A DNA stretch of 64,000 nucleotides from assembly GCA_963920705.1 (NCBI GenBank), contig OY987237.1:6540601-6604600 (forward strand), read 5' to 3'. Shown here piece by piece: positions 36,506 to 47,161 of the stretch; positions within the stretch are counted from its first letter, which is position 1; each line of letters opens with the position of its first letter. This stretch comes from Odiellus spinosus (taxonomy: Eukaryota > Arthropoda > Arachnida > Opiliones > Phalangiidae). A model generated the notes under the pieces. The model saw nothing but the letters and a program-made list of their open reading frames with translations, had not been told where the DNA came from and did no database searches. A program made the translations under genes and the position numbers.

Positions 36506-37149
36506 TTGCACAGTTTGTGTAAAATTAATAAAATCATTGAATGGTAGATAATGATTCGAAAATTATTTGCGTAATTTCTTTGCCTATATAATATTTAAAT
36601 CACATTCTAAAACTTCTCCGCTGATCTCTGGATCTTTCAATGAACTTAAAAATTAATTTCCTTCAAAATAAATAATAGGAGTTTTATAAAACAAAAGTGC
36701 GAGTAATCAATATTTAAAAAAAAAAAAAAAAAAAAAGTCAAGTCCATAAGTAGCCACACCCCGAGAGAGTTTAACTTTGCGTTTTTCGGAATTTTTTTCG
36801 AGACTAAACACTTTTTGAGATTTTAGAACTGTTTAGTTTAATGAGATTTGTTTTTCGCGCGGTCTTTTTCGTAAAAGTACTTAATCCAGAAACACGACTA
36901 CCTTCGTACGAAACTTAAAATTGCCGCGCTCTAGAAATCAAGCCCGAAGCCCCGGACCCCAACCAAACAGTCACGTGACTTGTCTCTTTACTAAACTTGG
37001 TTTCTATTTTCCATTCGAGATTAAAGGGATAATAAAAGGTTTGAAAAATGTTTTTAACCATAATGATTTAAAGAGAAAAATCCATTAAATTTTATCTATC
37101 GCTAGGTACTCTTCAGAAATGGGTTCATATAGCGGAAAACCATAGTCAT

Positions 37150-37225
37150 ATTTTATAAACATCTGTTCAAATAACGGACACGTAATAGAAGATCTTCGTG
37201 ACAAGACATCATTTAAAATCAGCAA
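37150..37225 (-). pseudogene. Relic Cys-rich exon, unit B
   Basis: Homologous on the minus strand to 41640-41700 (SCHEDLLLRVRYLNRC), with stops on both sides; the middle cysteines are lost. Confidence 0.3.
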
Positions 37226-37433
37226 CAACATTCGAATAGATTAATATTGACAAAAAGAAAAAATATATTATCCGTTAATCAAATACCTTTTATACTTTTC
37301 AGCATAAAGAAAATAATTAAAATAATCTTTTACACAAAAGCATGTTAACTTTGAATATTATTAATTTACGGACGATATAGCTACTTTTTAATACGTTTGA
37401 ATACGTCCGAAAGCTCTAGTATAATGTATTTAA

Positions 37434-37654
37434 AGGGAGAATGAAATGATTCTACTATTAAAAATAATACTAGTTCGCGTACTTGTTAAAAAACGGAAAA
37501 GATTCAAATTTTGACAACAATTCCTATAAGTTCCTATAATTTCGACCATTATAAAATAACGAAATATTTTTGGTGAGTTATATTATTGTTTTTCTCATTA
37601 TTTTACCATTCTTAATTGATTAAAAATAGGTTGTTTTGGCCTTTCATTCTCCCT
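37434..37654. mobile_element. AGGGAGAATG-ended MITE, TTAA target sites
   Basis: Inverted ends AGGGAGAATGAAATGATT and CTTTCATTCTCCCT, each bordered by TTAA, about 221 bp apart. It lies in the spacer before copy B and belongs to the family at 10888-11313 by its ends. Confidence 0.55.
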
Positions 37655-37656
37655 TT

Positions 37657-37980
37657 AAAGGGAAACTTGAAGCTAAAAATGGAACAACTTTTGAATTTAT
37701 TTTTGGAATCACCATGATAAAAAACAAATTTTGAAACAATTTTTAGACACTTTTTGGGGTTTAAATTAATTTCTAAAGTTTGATTAAGTTTGAATAAAAG
37801 AAAATATGAGCCAATCATATTATTTCAACCTTCAACAGCGCTTGTAATGTCCAAACATTAAAAGAACAGGCCGGCGTTTGATGCCCAAGATCTTAGACAA
37901 GAAACTCTGGCCTATTTAGGACATTGCAAGATCTGTTGGAAGCTGAAATAACGTGATTGGCCCGAATTTTTACTTAGTTT
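37657..37980. mobile_element. Fold-back element, first of two copies
   Basis: Begins AAGGGAAACTTGAAGCTAAA and ends near GTGATTGGCCCGAATTTTT; inner arms CTTCAACAGCGCTTGTAATG / CATTGCAAGATCTGTTGGAAG are inverted. A close copy lies at about 40034-40315 inside copy B intron 4, so this is a dispersed element. Confidence 0.5.
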
Positions 37981-38006
37981 CATCTTCACCCTTCCTTTAT
38001 AAATAT

Positions 38007-38038
<32 letters not shown>

Positions 38039-38155
38039 TATTAAATATCATTCTCGTAATTGAATATAATGTTTGAACAGTTGAATATTTTTTTATTACG
38101 CTGTTGTTTTTCGCTACGATAATTACATTTTGTAACGCATAAGGCGGGACAATCT

Positions 38156-38162
38156 TATAAAA
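38156..38162 (+). promoter_or_regulatory. TATA box of four-Cys gene copy B
   Basis: TATAAAA about 50 bp before the start codon at 38211, matching the box of copy A. Confidence 0.6.
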
Positions 38163-38210
38163 ACCCTTTTAGGAGGAACAAAAATCATTAATTGTATCGA
38201 AAAAAAAACT

Positions 38211-40761
38211 ATGCGTGTCTTTGCGATATCTTCGTGTTTATTAGTTTTTGTTACTTTGGATTTAACCAATGCTGGAATTGTGGATAAAATTCCCAAGAAG
38301 TTTTACGAACCTTTGAGAAATTTATGCAGTAAGTTAAATGTTAATTTCGTTTTGATGCCAAAAATCGAGCAAAAATGACAGTATTAGAGCTCGGAATTAG
38401 TATAATTTTTATTAATCGGATAAAATCTACTAAATTCTCAAGTGAATTATCTTTTTGATTAAAAATTTTCTATTTTTCATTCGACTTTATTTGTTCGAAG
38501 ATAAGAGTAAAAAACATAATCCAAAAAAAAAAAAAAGGTCTTATCTTGTATACGTTCGGACAAAAAAGACATTTTCAGGTTTTTCAGGTTTCCGGCAACC
38601 CTGGTTTCAAACGTATAGGCCAGTTTTTTTGTTTGAATTTTTAAGATTTAAAAGCTATTTTTTGGGATTTAAGTTTATTGGGAATTTTTGCGAGTAGTTC
38701 TGTTTTGGAGTTTTTGAGATTTTTAAGCTAATTTAGTAGATTTTATCCAATTAATAAAAATTATACGAATTCCGAGCTCTAATTATAACGGTGAAAACTA
38801 CAAGATACAAAATATTAAATTGAACACGAGTCTAATGATCTAATTGGCTCATCCCCGATAAACCTTTTCACGATTGTTGAACAGATTACATAGACGAGTT
38901 CAAAGACTGTATGGTCGGAAAAGAAGCCGTCACGGTAATATATTTTGATACGCAACGCAACTCGCCAGCTAAAAAATTTACTTAGATATTACACGAAATA
39001 ATTATTAATAAATTAATATCTACTAGCCATATGCCTATTATATTATACTTGGAATATTATATTTTGAAAACGAGTTATTTAGAAATTCAAATACAAATCA
39101 TTAATTACCGCGAGAGAGTAAATTAACGCGAAATTTACCAATTTCAAAAAAACTCTAGAAATGACTGATAAGATTTTACTAGTTTGAAGTAAACTCAAGA
39201 TATGTTTGCAGTGGTTGATTTCCGGTTATTTCGACGATAACTATCAATAGTATACGTTCACACTAGAGACTTTGAAATCGTTCGGAATTTTCAAATCAAC
39301 TTTCCAAGATAATAATTAATTATTTTGACAAATGATCTTTACTAATGACCTCAAAATTTTACAATTTGACTCTTTCAAAACGGGTCTACGTCCACGCAAT
39401 GAGCAGCTCGCGGTACCTTCCAACCTTTACATTTTAGTTTAGTTTAGTTTAGATTGAATTAATTGTAACACGTTTATTGTAAAAAAAAATAATGAAACGA
39501 TACCTAAACGATAACCACTTTAGTTAAATTACTAACGAACATTATTATTTTTGGGCGCTTCATCGGTTTAGAAACAAGAAGCGGAGAGTCTGAAAAATGA
39601 ATTTATGTCTATGAATGTTTGCCCTCTGCCCAAAGATGACGATGTAAGTAAGCTCTAGAACGAAAGAAATCCCAGGGAGAGCGAGAGAAATGATCCCTAA
39701 GCTGGTTTCTTGTAAACTCCTGGAATCATTTCACAGCCTCTTGACACGACCTTGGTGGGGGAAATACAGTACCTATAAAATACGGGCCAGTTGCTATATT
39801 AAGTGTGGCACCAAATTTGGGACACAAAATTGGGGACACTTATATAGGTACACACAATTTTCCCCAGGTTCATAAGACTCCCTTCTCCAAGATACGACCA
39901 TATAATATCGAATAACTTTCCAATATTATTCCGATTTTAGGAAATGAAGAAATTGTTAGAAAAGTTTGCTGAAAACGAAGTAATTTTTGTTATAGACTAG
40001 TACTCTTTTTCAATATGGTTTCCTGCCAGTCATCCGCTTATTTAAAGGGAAACTTGGAGCTAAAAATGGAACATCTTTTAGACACGGTTTTGGTGTTTAA
40101 ATTAAATTCTAAAGTTCGGTAGAATTTCTATAAATATAAATTCGGTCCAATCATATTATTTCAGCCTTCAACGGCGCTTGTTATGACCTAACATTAAAAG
40201 AATAGACCGGCGTTTGACGGCCAAGGTCTTAGGTGTCAAACGGCAGCCTAATCTTTTAATGCTAGGACATTACAAGGGTCGTTGAAGGCTGCCACGTGAT
40301 TGGCCCGAATTTATATTTACTTTTATAGGTATTTTACCAAACTTCAGAAATTAATTTTAACACCAAAAACAAAAACAAAAAAAAAATCTCAAATACATTT
40401 TTTGGCATCCGATTATTTCGAAAAGATATTCAAAAGCTGTTCCATTTGTAGCTACAAGTTTAGGACATTAACCAACAACCTGGATTATGAAATAACTCAA
40501 ATATTGAAAAAGATTAAATCTTCCTAAAAATTACAAACAGGAATTGGTTGCGAGATTGAAAGGTATGACGAAACATCTGAAAAAGGCGATGGTAAGTAGC
40601 TTGGAAAAAATTTCATACTTCATATTTTAGATATGGTTTTACATTCCCTATAAATACAACTATAAAACAATTGAATATTTAACGAACATGTTCCTTAATT
40701 TTTCCCTTTTTTTTCAATAAAGGAATGCTTCAAAGAAGTATTGGGTTTGAAAAAGATGTGA
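38211..40761 (+). CDS. Small secreted four-cysteine protein, copy B
   Basis: Paralogue of copy A. Exons (plus): 38211-38328, 38885-38934, 39572-39643, 39941-39979, 40541-40591, 40723-40761; phases agree, 122 aa, TGA stop. Signal peptide MRVFAISS... then a mature chain beginning near GIVDKIPKKFY. The four mature cysteines are at NLC, KDCM, NVCPLP and ECFKE, aligned with copy A; copy B has an extra Cys in the signal peptide. Residues between cysteines differ from copy A at many positions while intron positions and phases are identical, so the duplication is not recent. Intron 1 has gained the inverted-repeat element at 38384-38782, absent from copy A. AATAAA lies about 25 bp after the stop. Confidence 0.85.
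38384..38782. mobile_element. Inverted-repeat element with TTAGAGCTCGGAAT ends
   Basis: The two ends are inverted copies over about 50 bp (TTAGAGCTCGGAATTAGTA, then ATAATTTTTATTAAT, GGATAAAATCTACTAAATT). No transposase ORF. It lies inside copy B intron 1 and is absent from copy A, so it inserted after the duplication. Relatives: 40911-41467, a half copy ending at 42397, and an end fragment at about 62950-62978. Confidence 0.75.
40034..40315. mobile_element. Fold-back element, second copy, in copy B intron 4
   Basis: Begins AAGGGAAACTTGGAGCTAAA and ends GTGATTGGCCCGAATTTAT. The inner arms CTTCAACGGCGCTTGTTATG and CATTACAAGGGTCGTTGAAG pair, as do CATTAAAAGAATAG and CTTTTAATG stretches. Matches 37657-37980. 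Confidence 0.55.
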
Positions 40762-40910
40762 TTGCGAAATTGGTGTAAAATTAATAAAATTATTTAATGG
40801 TAAATAAACCATGTCAATCGATTCAAAGATTATTTGCATAATTTCTTTACCTATTTAATATTTAAACCCCCGGTCTTTAACACTTCTCCGCTGATCTCCG
40901 GTTCTTTTAA

Positions 40911-41467
40911 TTAGAGCTCGGAATTCGTATAATTTTTATTAATTGGATAAAATCTACTAAATTCTGTTGTATATTATCTGTTTGATTAAAAATAGACTAT
41001 TTTTCATTCGAGTTAACTTATTCAAAGATAAAGTAAAAAAACATAATCCATATCCGTTTTTATCTAAAAACGGCCTTATTTTAGAATATTATCCGCGTTA
41101 TACGTTCGGATAAAAACAAATTCAAAATTTATTTTCGTGAAAAATAATGAATAAAAAGATGATTTAAAATCTTAGTTTCGTTGTTTTATTTATATTCTTC
41201 AAATTAAAAGTCAATTTGAAATATTTTTCTTATATTTTAGACTAATTCTGGAAACGTGAATTTTCTTATCCATCGTTATACGTTTGAAAACTAATAATTT
41301 GTTCGTAGATAAAGTGCCAAAGGCTTATCTTCGGGTAAACCTTATACATGGAATTATACGAATATACAAATTTCATTTTTTAGTTACAAAACAATTTATC
41401 CGAAAATAAAATATCTGAAAATATACGAATAACAGAAGATAATGGATCGATCCGATTCCGAGCTCTA
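40911..41467. mobile_element. Inverted-repeat element with TTAGAGCTCGGAAT ends, longer copy
   Basis: The left end TTAGAGCTCGGAATTCGTAT is nearly identical to the right arm of 38384-38782; the right end is CCGATTCCGAGCTCTA. The interior has further inverted blocks around TTATCC/GGATAA. About 557 bp, no ORF. It lies directly after the copy B gene. Confidence 0.65.
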
Positions 41468-41517
41468 CTTTTAATGAATTTCAATAGTAATTTTCTTGAA
41501 AATAATTAATGCGAGTT

Positions 41518-41718
41518 TTATAGAACAAATAAAAATATAATAAAGATTAAAAAGTCCAGTTTGTTTGATTTAGTGTAACACTGTGGCAAAAGCGTTCCAC
41601 TTTTAGTGCAAATAGCTTCCCAAACATCTTCATAATTCAAACAAATTCTGTTCAAACATCGGGCACATAATGGAAGATTTTCGTGACAAGAAATAATTAA
41701 AAGTAAATTCAGTAACAA
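41518..41718 (-). pseudogene. Relic Cys-rich exon, best preserved of three copies
   Basis: An open frame of 66 codons with no ATG of its own: a hydrophobic stretch (LLLNLLLIIS-like), then six cysteines with the pattern SCHENLPLCARCLNRICL ... ICTK ... QCYTK, then a hydrophobic C-terminus. Related minus-strand sequence occurs at about 33390-33470 (SCHENFPLGARCLNRRCF) and 37150-37215 (SCHEDLLLR), both broken by stops. Each lies 0.85-1.2 kb upstream of a four-Cys gene copy. It may be one exon of a spliced gene or a dead gene carried along by the duplication. Confidence 0.4.
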
Positions 41719-42857
41719 GCATAGAATAGATTCATATTCCCATCAGAAAATAGTTTCTTACACGGAAATTAAGGACCCTTTTAAGATTGGAACTAAGAAG
41801 AGTATGCTTTATAGAACAAAGAACCTAATTAAAATCAACCTTTACACAAAAACGTATTGTACATTTGTTTAATTTACGAGACGTACTAGTTTTAAATACG
41901 TCCGAAAGTTCTACAAAACGTTTATTTAAAGGTAGAGTGAAGAGGAAAATAGAAGTGATTTTTTTTATTGATTCTACTATTAAAAATTAAGACTTGATCA
42001 AATATTAAAAAATATTCGGGAAAAATTTAGATTCAGGCATTCAATTAAAAGGATAACCTCAATTACTAATTATAACACTCCTCTGTACCTTTGGCTTCCG
42101 CGGTTAATTTATTTTCTTCGAATTTTAAGTAAATTTGAAATAGATTTTTTATTTTCCACGAATTATGGGTATGAGAATTTTCTTATCCATCGTTATACGT
42201 TTTAATTCGAGTAATTCGTTAATTGATAAAGCTTCGAGGGTTTATCTTCGGATAAACCCTATGTCCATTTAAGTTTTATCTGAATTTAAGACTCGCATTT
42301 GTTTATTCACAAACAATCAATCCGAAAATAAAATATCCGAAAAATATGACTCCAGAGAAAAAATAAAATAAAAAATGGTTATCCAATTCCGAGCTCTACT
42401 CTCGAGTGAGAAATCTCTCTTGGGAGATAGAAAAAAAAAAAAAAAAAAAAAATCTCAAAAGGGGTTTCTTATCCTCAAATTATTTATCATTCCAGAAGCT
42501 TGGAAGGAGTGTTATGGATGGAAAAATAACGAAAGTATATAACACAGGCCACTTGTAACTGGCTGTAGCACCAATTTGCCACCAAAATCTGTCAGGTTGG
42601 CCAGCTATGCAAGACATGGGGGCCAGGTCTTAAGATTGTGGCGACTTCTATTTGACTTTAACCACAAAGCTCAGAACGACCCGAGTGAGACGCTTGTTTC
42701 ACAATTCGGCTTGTATGTGGTGGCTCTTTCTTAAGACTTAACCCAAAATTGGGGACACTTAAATAGGTACACACAATTTTCCCCTCCATAACACTCCCTT
42801 CTCCAATGGTACGACCATATAATTTCAAATAACTTGACAATATTATTACAATTTTAG

Positions 42858-43215
42858 GAAATGAAGAAATTGTTGGAAGAGTTTGCCAAAAACGAGGTAA
42901 TTTTTAATTGGTTTATTGACAAGTCTCTTCAACGTGGTTTCCTGCCAGTCATCCGCTTATATTTATGGCGGAAGTTTGGTATTTTTCCGTAAAAATATCA
43001 GACTTGCCGCCTTGACCGACATTATTACGAGGATTTCTATTTGGTCTTTGGCATATCGAGAAACCAATGGAAGCTGAAGTAAAATAAACGGACGACATTA
43101 ACCAACAAGCGGGACTATAACTCAAATATTGAAATGATTAATTTTTACTAAAACTTACAATCAGGAATTGGTTAAAAGATTGAATGGTATGATGGGACAT
43201 CTTAAAAAAGCAATA
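42858..43215 (+). pseudogene. Decayed third copy of the four-Cys secreted gene
   Basis: Only exon 4 (42858-42896: EMKKLLEEFAKNE) and exon 5 (43165-43215: ELVKRLNGMMGHLKKA) are recognisable, both open and with intact splice sites. Exons 1-3 with the signal peptide and three of four cysteines are missing; a right-half copy of the TTAGAGCTC-ended element occupies that place (about 42110-42397). The sequence near 43582 that would align with exon 6 lacks the cysteine. Flanking intron sequence resembles copies A and B from about 42405 on. Confidence 0.7.
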
Positions 43216-43437
43216 GTAAGTATTTTATAAGACTAGCCCAAAAACATTATGTCCATCTAGAATCACTTAAAGCGGGGGTCGGTCGTCAAATGGTCGATCG
43301 CGATAGCTCGAGAGCAAGATGTGATAAATAACGGCTCGCGACATAGCGCGTACCACGAGTATTTTGTTCCCTGGAAGACAAGACATTACGCGATTGGCTG
43401 GAGAAGGTTAATTTTAAAGAACAGTGAAATCTGGACC

Positions 43438-43484
<47 letters not shown>

Positions 43485-44559
43485 TTGGGATATATTTCCC
43501 GAATGATTAACTATGATAGGTCTTATAATAGAATAGATAAAAAAAATTTCTTTATTTTTTCTTCATCCTCCCTTTAATATAGGCGCGTCAAAACAAGGGA
43601 TAAGCTAATTCGTTTAACCCTCGTTTCGAGTGACAGAGAAGTCGATAGATATCTAAATGCATTTTATTATTTAGTAAATGGTCACGGAGCAGTTTAGTTA
43701 TTCTAGGCCACGGCTGGGCGCTGGTCAATAGGTTCACTTTTATTCAGGTTTTCCCTCAAAAAAAAAAAAAAAAAAAAACACACTCTGTATAATCAAGCTA
43801 TTGCAAGAATCTGGCGACCCCTGATATTAAAGGATTACATATTGGCTTTAAAGGGAATGTAAATTATTCAACAGCGTTGTTTTAGGATTTTCATCATTCA
43901 CACTAAAGATATTAACTTATGTGATTACATTCCATGTAAATCCAGCTTTAAAACCATCAAATATTTTAAAAACATGTCACCCTTATTCACTGTAATGAAA
44001 CTGTCCTTGCAATTTTGTATTTGTTCATCTTTTTTAACTTGGAACTGTAAGGCTACTCAAGCCCTAGCCCGTAACAAGGAGGATTAGACAAGGAGAAGAA
44101 ATGTGGGGACGGCGCGGTTCCTACTGCGTCGGCCTAAACTCCCACTCTGGGAGGACGGGGGTAGAGACGTTTCGTGGTAAAATGTTGTCGCGTGGGTAAA
44201 ACGAATCCTTTATGAGACGCGCTAGCTAGCGACCACGTGACAACAGTTTACCCCGAGAATTTCCTATCCCCCCTTTCCACCCGAGTGGGAGGTTGGCTCT
44301 TCTCTCTCTAACTCAACGCAGCCCCACATTTCCTCTCCTTGTCTAATCCTCCTTGCCCGTAATAATGGAGAAAAAAAAACATTGCCTTATTTCTAAGCCT
44401 GTTTGGGACTTTTTTTTTTTTTTTGCACAATCTTTAACCAATAGCAAAACACCAAAGCTGGAATTTTGATCCCTTCTTCGCTTTACGCTTTTAATTGCGC
44501 AACGCAGTTTCATAGAACCAGTTTAATGTTCAAATTGAACAGCAATTAATCATAGTTCA
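43216..44559. other. Intergenic region before ERI3
   Basis: Contains a GC-richer segment (43270-43430), a poly(T) run of about 39 bases (43440-43478), a poly(A) run near 43757-43778, and the fold-back element 44075-44355. The ERI3 promoter should lie in 44360-44559. No gene is supportable. Confidence 0.5.
44075..44355. mobile_element. GC-rich fold-back element, hAT-like
   Basis: Inverted ends CAAGGAGGATTAGACAAGGA and TCCTTGTCTAATCCTCCTTG, with pairing continuing inward (AAATGTGGGG / CCCCACATTT; CTCCCACT / AGTGGGAG; TGTTGTCGCGTGG / CCACGTGACAACA). Both outer junctions carry CCCGTAA (44068-44074 and 44356-44362), a 7-bp target-site duplication, or 8 bp if the adjoining G is counted; this suits a hAT-type non-autonomous element. 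It ends about 200 bp before the ERI3 start codon. Confidence 0.8.
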
Positions 44560-46760
44560 ATGTTTATACCGTCTAAAGTAAGGGCATTACAAAAACTTAT
44601 ATTACCTTTCAACTTCACAGCGAAGTACTTTTCACATGCTAAGCCTTGGTTGAATGAACAAAGCTTCTTTAGGAGGAGCAGGTCTTTCAAACGCCGGGAT
44701 TTAATTTGTCCAACATACTGTAATTTAAAACGAAGAAGTGATGACATTAAACGCCAAATGTTTTCGACTTACAATAATAACGTTTCGCGACCACAAAACT
44801 ACGATTATTTCCTAATTTTGGATTTTGAAGCCACGTGTGACAGACCATTCACCCCCAAACCTCAGGTAAGAGCGTAAGACTGGGTACATCTTCTTAATAG
44901 GGGATTAAGGGTCACGACATTATGGGGAGGAGGGATGATAAAGTTCAAAGTATACGTCATGTTAATTTCAAATCTGTGGCGGCAATGTTGGAAAATTTTA
45001 TATTTCTTCCCCAGGAAATAATTGAGTTTCCAGTGTTAAAATTAAATGCCAAAACGTTTGATATTGAATCTACATTCCATACATATGTTCAGCCGAAAAT
45101 TAATAAGGAATTATCTTCCTTTTGTGTAGAGGTTAGAAAATGACTAATAATTAAATTTCATTAATCCATACTTACTATGACTGAACTTTTTTTTAAGTTA
45201 ACAGGAATAATTCAAGATCAAATTGAAAATGAACCTCACTTAGACGAAGTTTTACAGAAATTTCATCTGTGGTATGATAGAGAAAATCTTTCAAATCCCA
45301 CTGTGAAATCAATTTTTGTTACATGCGGTGATTGGGATCTTTACACCATGTAATTGATGAGATAAATTTATTTACCTAATATATTGAGACTAAAATTAAC
45401 TCATTTATAGGCTACCCGAACAATGTAAATATTTCGATATTGTATTACCGGAATACTTTAAAAAATGGATTAACCTTAAAGAGGTAAAGAAAAAAATTAC
45501 TTTAAATTAATAAAGATAGTTAAATTAATATTAATTTTAAGAGCTACGTTGCTGCTACAAGTACATGGCCTAAAGACTTAATCTTCATGACCGTGGAATT
45601 AGGTCTTTGTCCAATTGGAAGGTTGCACAGTGGAATAGGTTTGTTAAATATAAACTAAAAGGTTTTTCCAAAAAAAGGTAGTTTTTGTCCTGTTAAAATG
45701 AAATTCAATAGCCAATCAACAGGGCTAGTTATCAGAGATTAAAGAGTTATCAAAAGACCACTTTGGTCAGATAAAAAATGAACTATAACAAAGACTTACC
45801 TAAAGCGAAAACCATTGATAAATGATTCACTTTTACGCTGGGAAAATCTATTTCTGGGTTGAGTTTACTCTTAAGCATAATTCTGTTTGGATGAGCCTGC
45901 TTTTAGTGGGATTTTCATGAGGTTTGTTGGTTGCCGCACAGAAAGTGGACCCTTTTTGAAACCGGGCGACCCCTTATGAGGTTCAGCAGAAAAATAGTAC
46001 AAATATGGTTGCATTCTGATGGAGGGGCCCCTAGAGGGTGGGAGAATCTTTAATTGGGTGGAAACTTGTTCATAATGGGGATTGGCCAATGAATTGTTTC
46101 GAAATTTAAATAATTTTGATAGTTGTTTTTATTGATTTTTTTTTTTTTTTTTTTTTTTGGGGTAAATATTAATATTTCGAACCATGGACAAATTATACTG
46201 TAGAGGGAACCATGGCAAAAATCGCAGCTGTCATAGGACTTTGCTTGGGAAATAAAATTCCCAGCTATAATTTAGTTTGCTTTAGCATAAGAGATCGAAC
46301 GATGCTCTCGTATGTAGAAATAGCAAAGAGAGTAGTTATGAGTAGAACAAACTAGAGAGCCTCAGATTGAAGAGGGAATTTTGAAAAGATGCTCCATTGC
46401 TGTGGGTCCCTCTACAGAATATTTTCTCCCTGTTCAAAATTCATGCATTTGGAGATATATTTCAATTGACCTGATCTAAATTAAGACATTTTGAAAACAG
46501 GTTTCCTAGCTTGTCCCTTTAATCAAGAAAGTGATGAATCAGTTTTCATTCATCCTTTAATTTTAAAGGGTGAATGAAAACTGATGTATCACTGTTCTTC
46601 TGAATCTACGTTATTGAAAACCTAAATATCAACTGTTACATCATTTGCCCTTTAAATTTTAAAATCGCAATTTTCAGATGATTGCAAGAATATGGCGGCA
46701 ATTATGAAAAGTTTGGCTGAAAGAGGTCACGTATTTAATCAAACTGGAAGTTTATCTTGA
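44560..46760 (+). CDS. ERI3: ERI3-like DEDDh 3'-5' exoribonuclease
   Basis: 3'-5' exonuclease of the ERI1/ERI3 (prion-interacting PINT1 / Snipper) group acting on RNA or DNA ends. Exons (plus): 44560-44865, 45015-45131, 45198-45349, 45411-45483, 45542-45638, 46678-46760; phases agree, 275 aa. Catalytic set visible: LDFEATC (Asp88, Glu90), TCGDWDL (Asp186), and HSGIDDCKN (His245 with Asp249/Asp250). The blocks EIIEFPVLKL, ELTGII and VKSIFVTCGDWDL match vertebrate ERI3 closely. The first about 70 residues are basic with few acidic residues (KVRALQKLIL..., FFRRSRSFKRR), like a mitochondrial import signal. AATAAA at 46789-46794 follows the stop by about 30 bp. It converges on the Ki-67 gene. Confidence 0.93.
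46529..46592. repeat. 64-bp palindrome in ERI3 intron 5
   Basis: AGTGATGAATCAGTTTTCAT... and its inverted copy ...ATGAAAACTGATGTATCACT meet at CCTTTAATTTTAAAGG. It looks like a minimal fold-back element. Confidence 0.6.
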
Positions 46761-47161
46761 TGTAAAAACTGTGTAAATACAAAATAGTAATAAAACTACA
46801 ATGTATAATTTTGAGCGGATATTTAACGAGTAATATTTATTCATTTAACTATCAACTCCAAAAATGCGTCCTTTTACTTTTAAAAATTTTGGAAATTAAG
46901 ATTAGTTCTGATAAAAACAAATCTAATTATTGAAGTGAAGTTAGAAATATACTGTATTTGTAATTTTAAGGCACAAGACATGGGGTGATACAACTTAAGA
47001 CATCAAATTATGTGTGAAGAAAAAAGTTAACACGTATATTATTTACATAAAATGTCTGGAAATGAAATACCATTTTTTTCTTTTCAATCACTTCATTTGC
47101 GAGTTCTAATAAAAACGAGTCAGACATATTTAATGTTTCGTTTTTTTTTTCAAAATTTCGA
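46761..47161. other. Convergent intergenic region, ERI3 / Ki-67
   Basis: 400 bp between the two stop codons. It holds the ERI3 poly(A) signal (46789-46794) and, on the minus strand, an AATAAA at 46836-46841 that could serve the Ki-67 gene. No gene seen. Confidence 0.55.

Larger units (their letters stand above)
36506..38155. other. Spacer between four-Cys copies A and B
   Basis: No gene. It holds a poly(A) run at about 36717-36736 followed by a GC-richer stretch of about 280 bp not seen in the other units, the unit B relic exon, a TTAA-bordered MITE (37434-37654), a fold-back element (about 37657-37980) and a poly(T) run near 38008-38035. Confidence 0.55.
33300..43250 (+). repeat. Tandem segmental duplication carrying the four-Cys genes
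   Basis: Three units of about 3.3-3.9 kb share, in order, a relic minus-strand exon, a GACGTACTAG/ACGTCCGAAAG block, the four-Cys gene and a downstream block (CTTCTCCGCTGATCTC near 36615 and 40886). Unit A is about 33300-36670, unit B 37030-40910, unit C 41520-43250 (5' part of the gene lost). Later insertions of inverted-repeat elements and poly(A) or poly(T) tracts account for length differences. Confidence 0.75.

Noticed and set aside
43270-43480. Possible tRNA-derived SINE ending in a long T run
   Set aside because: The GC-richer segment lacks convincing A- and B-box promoter motifs and no second copy was seen in the window.
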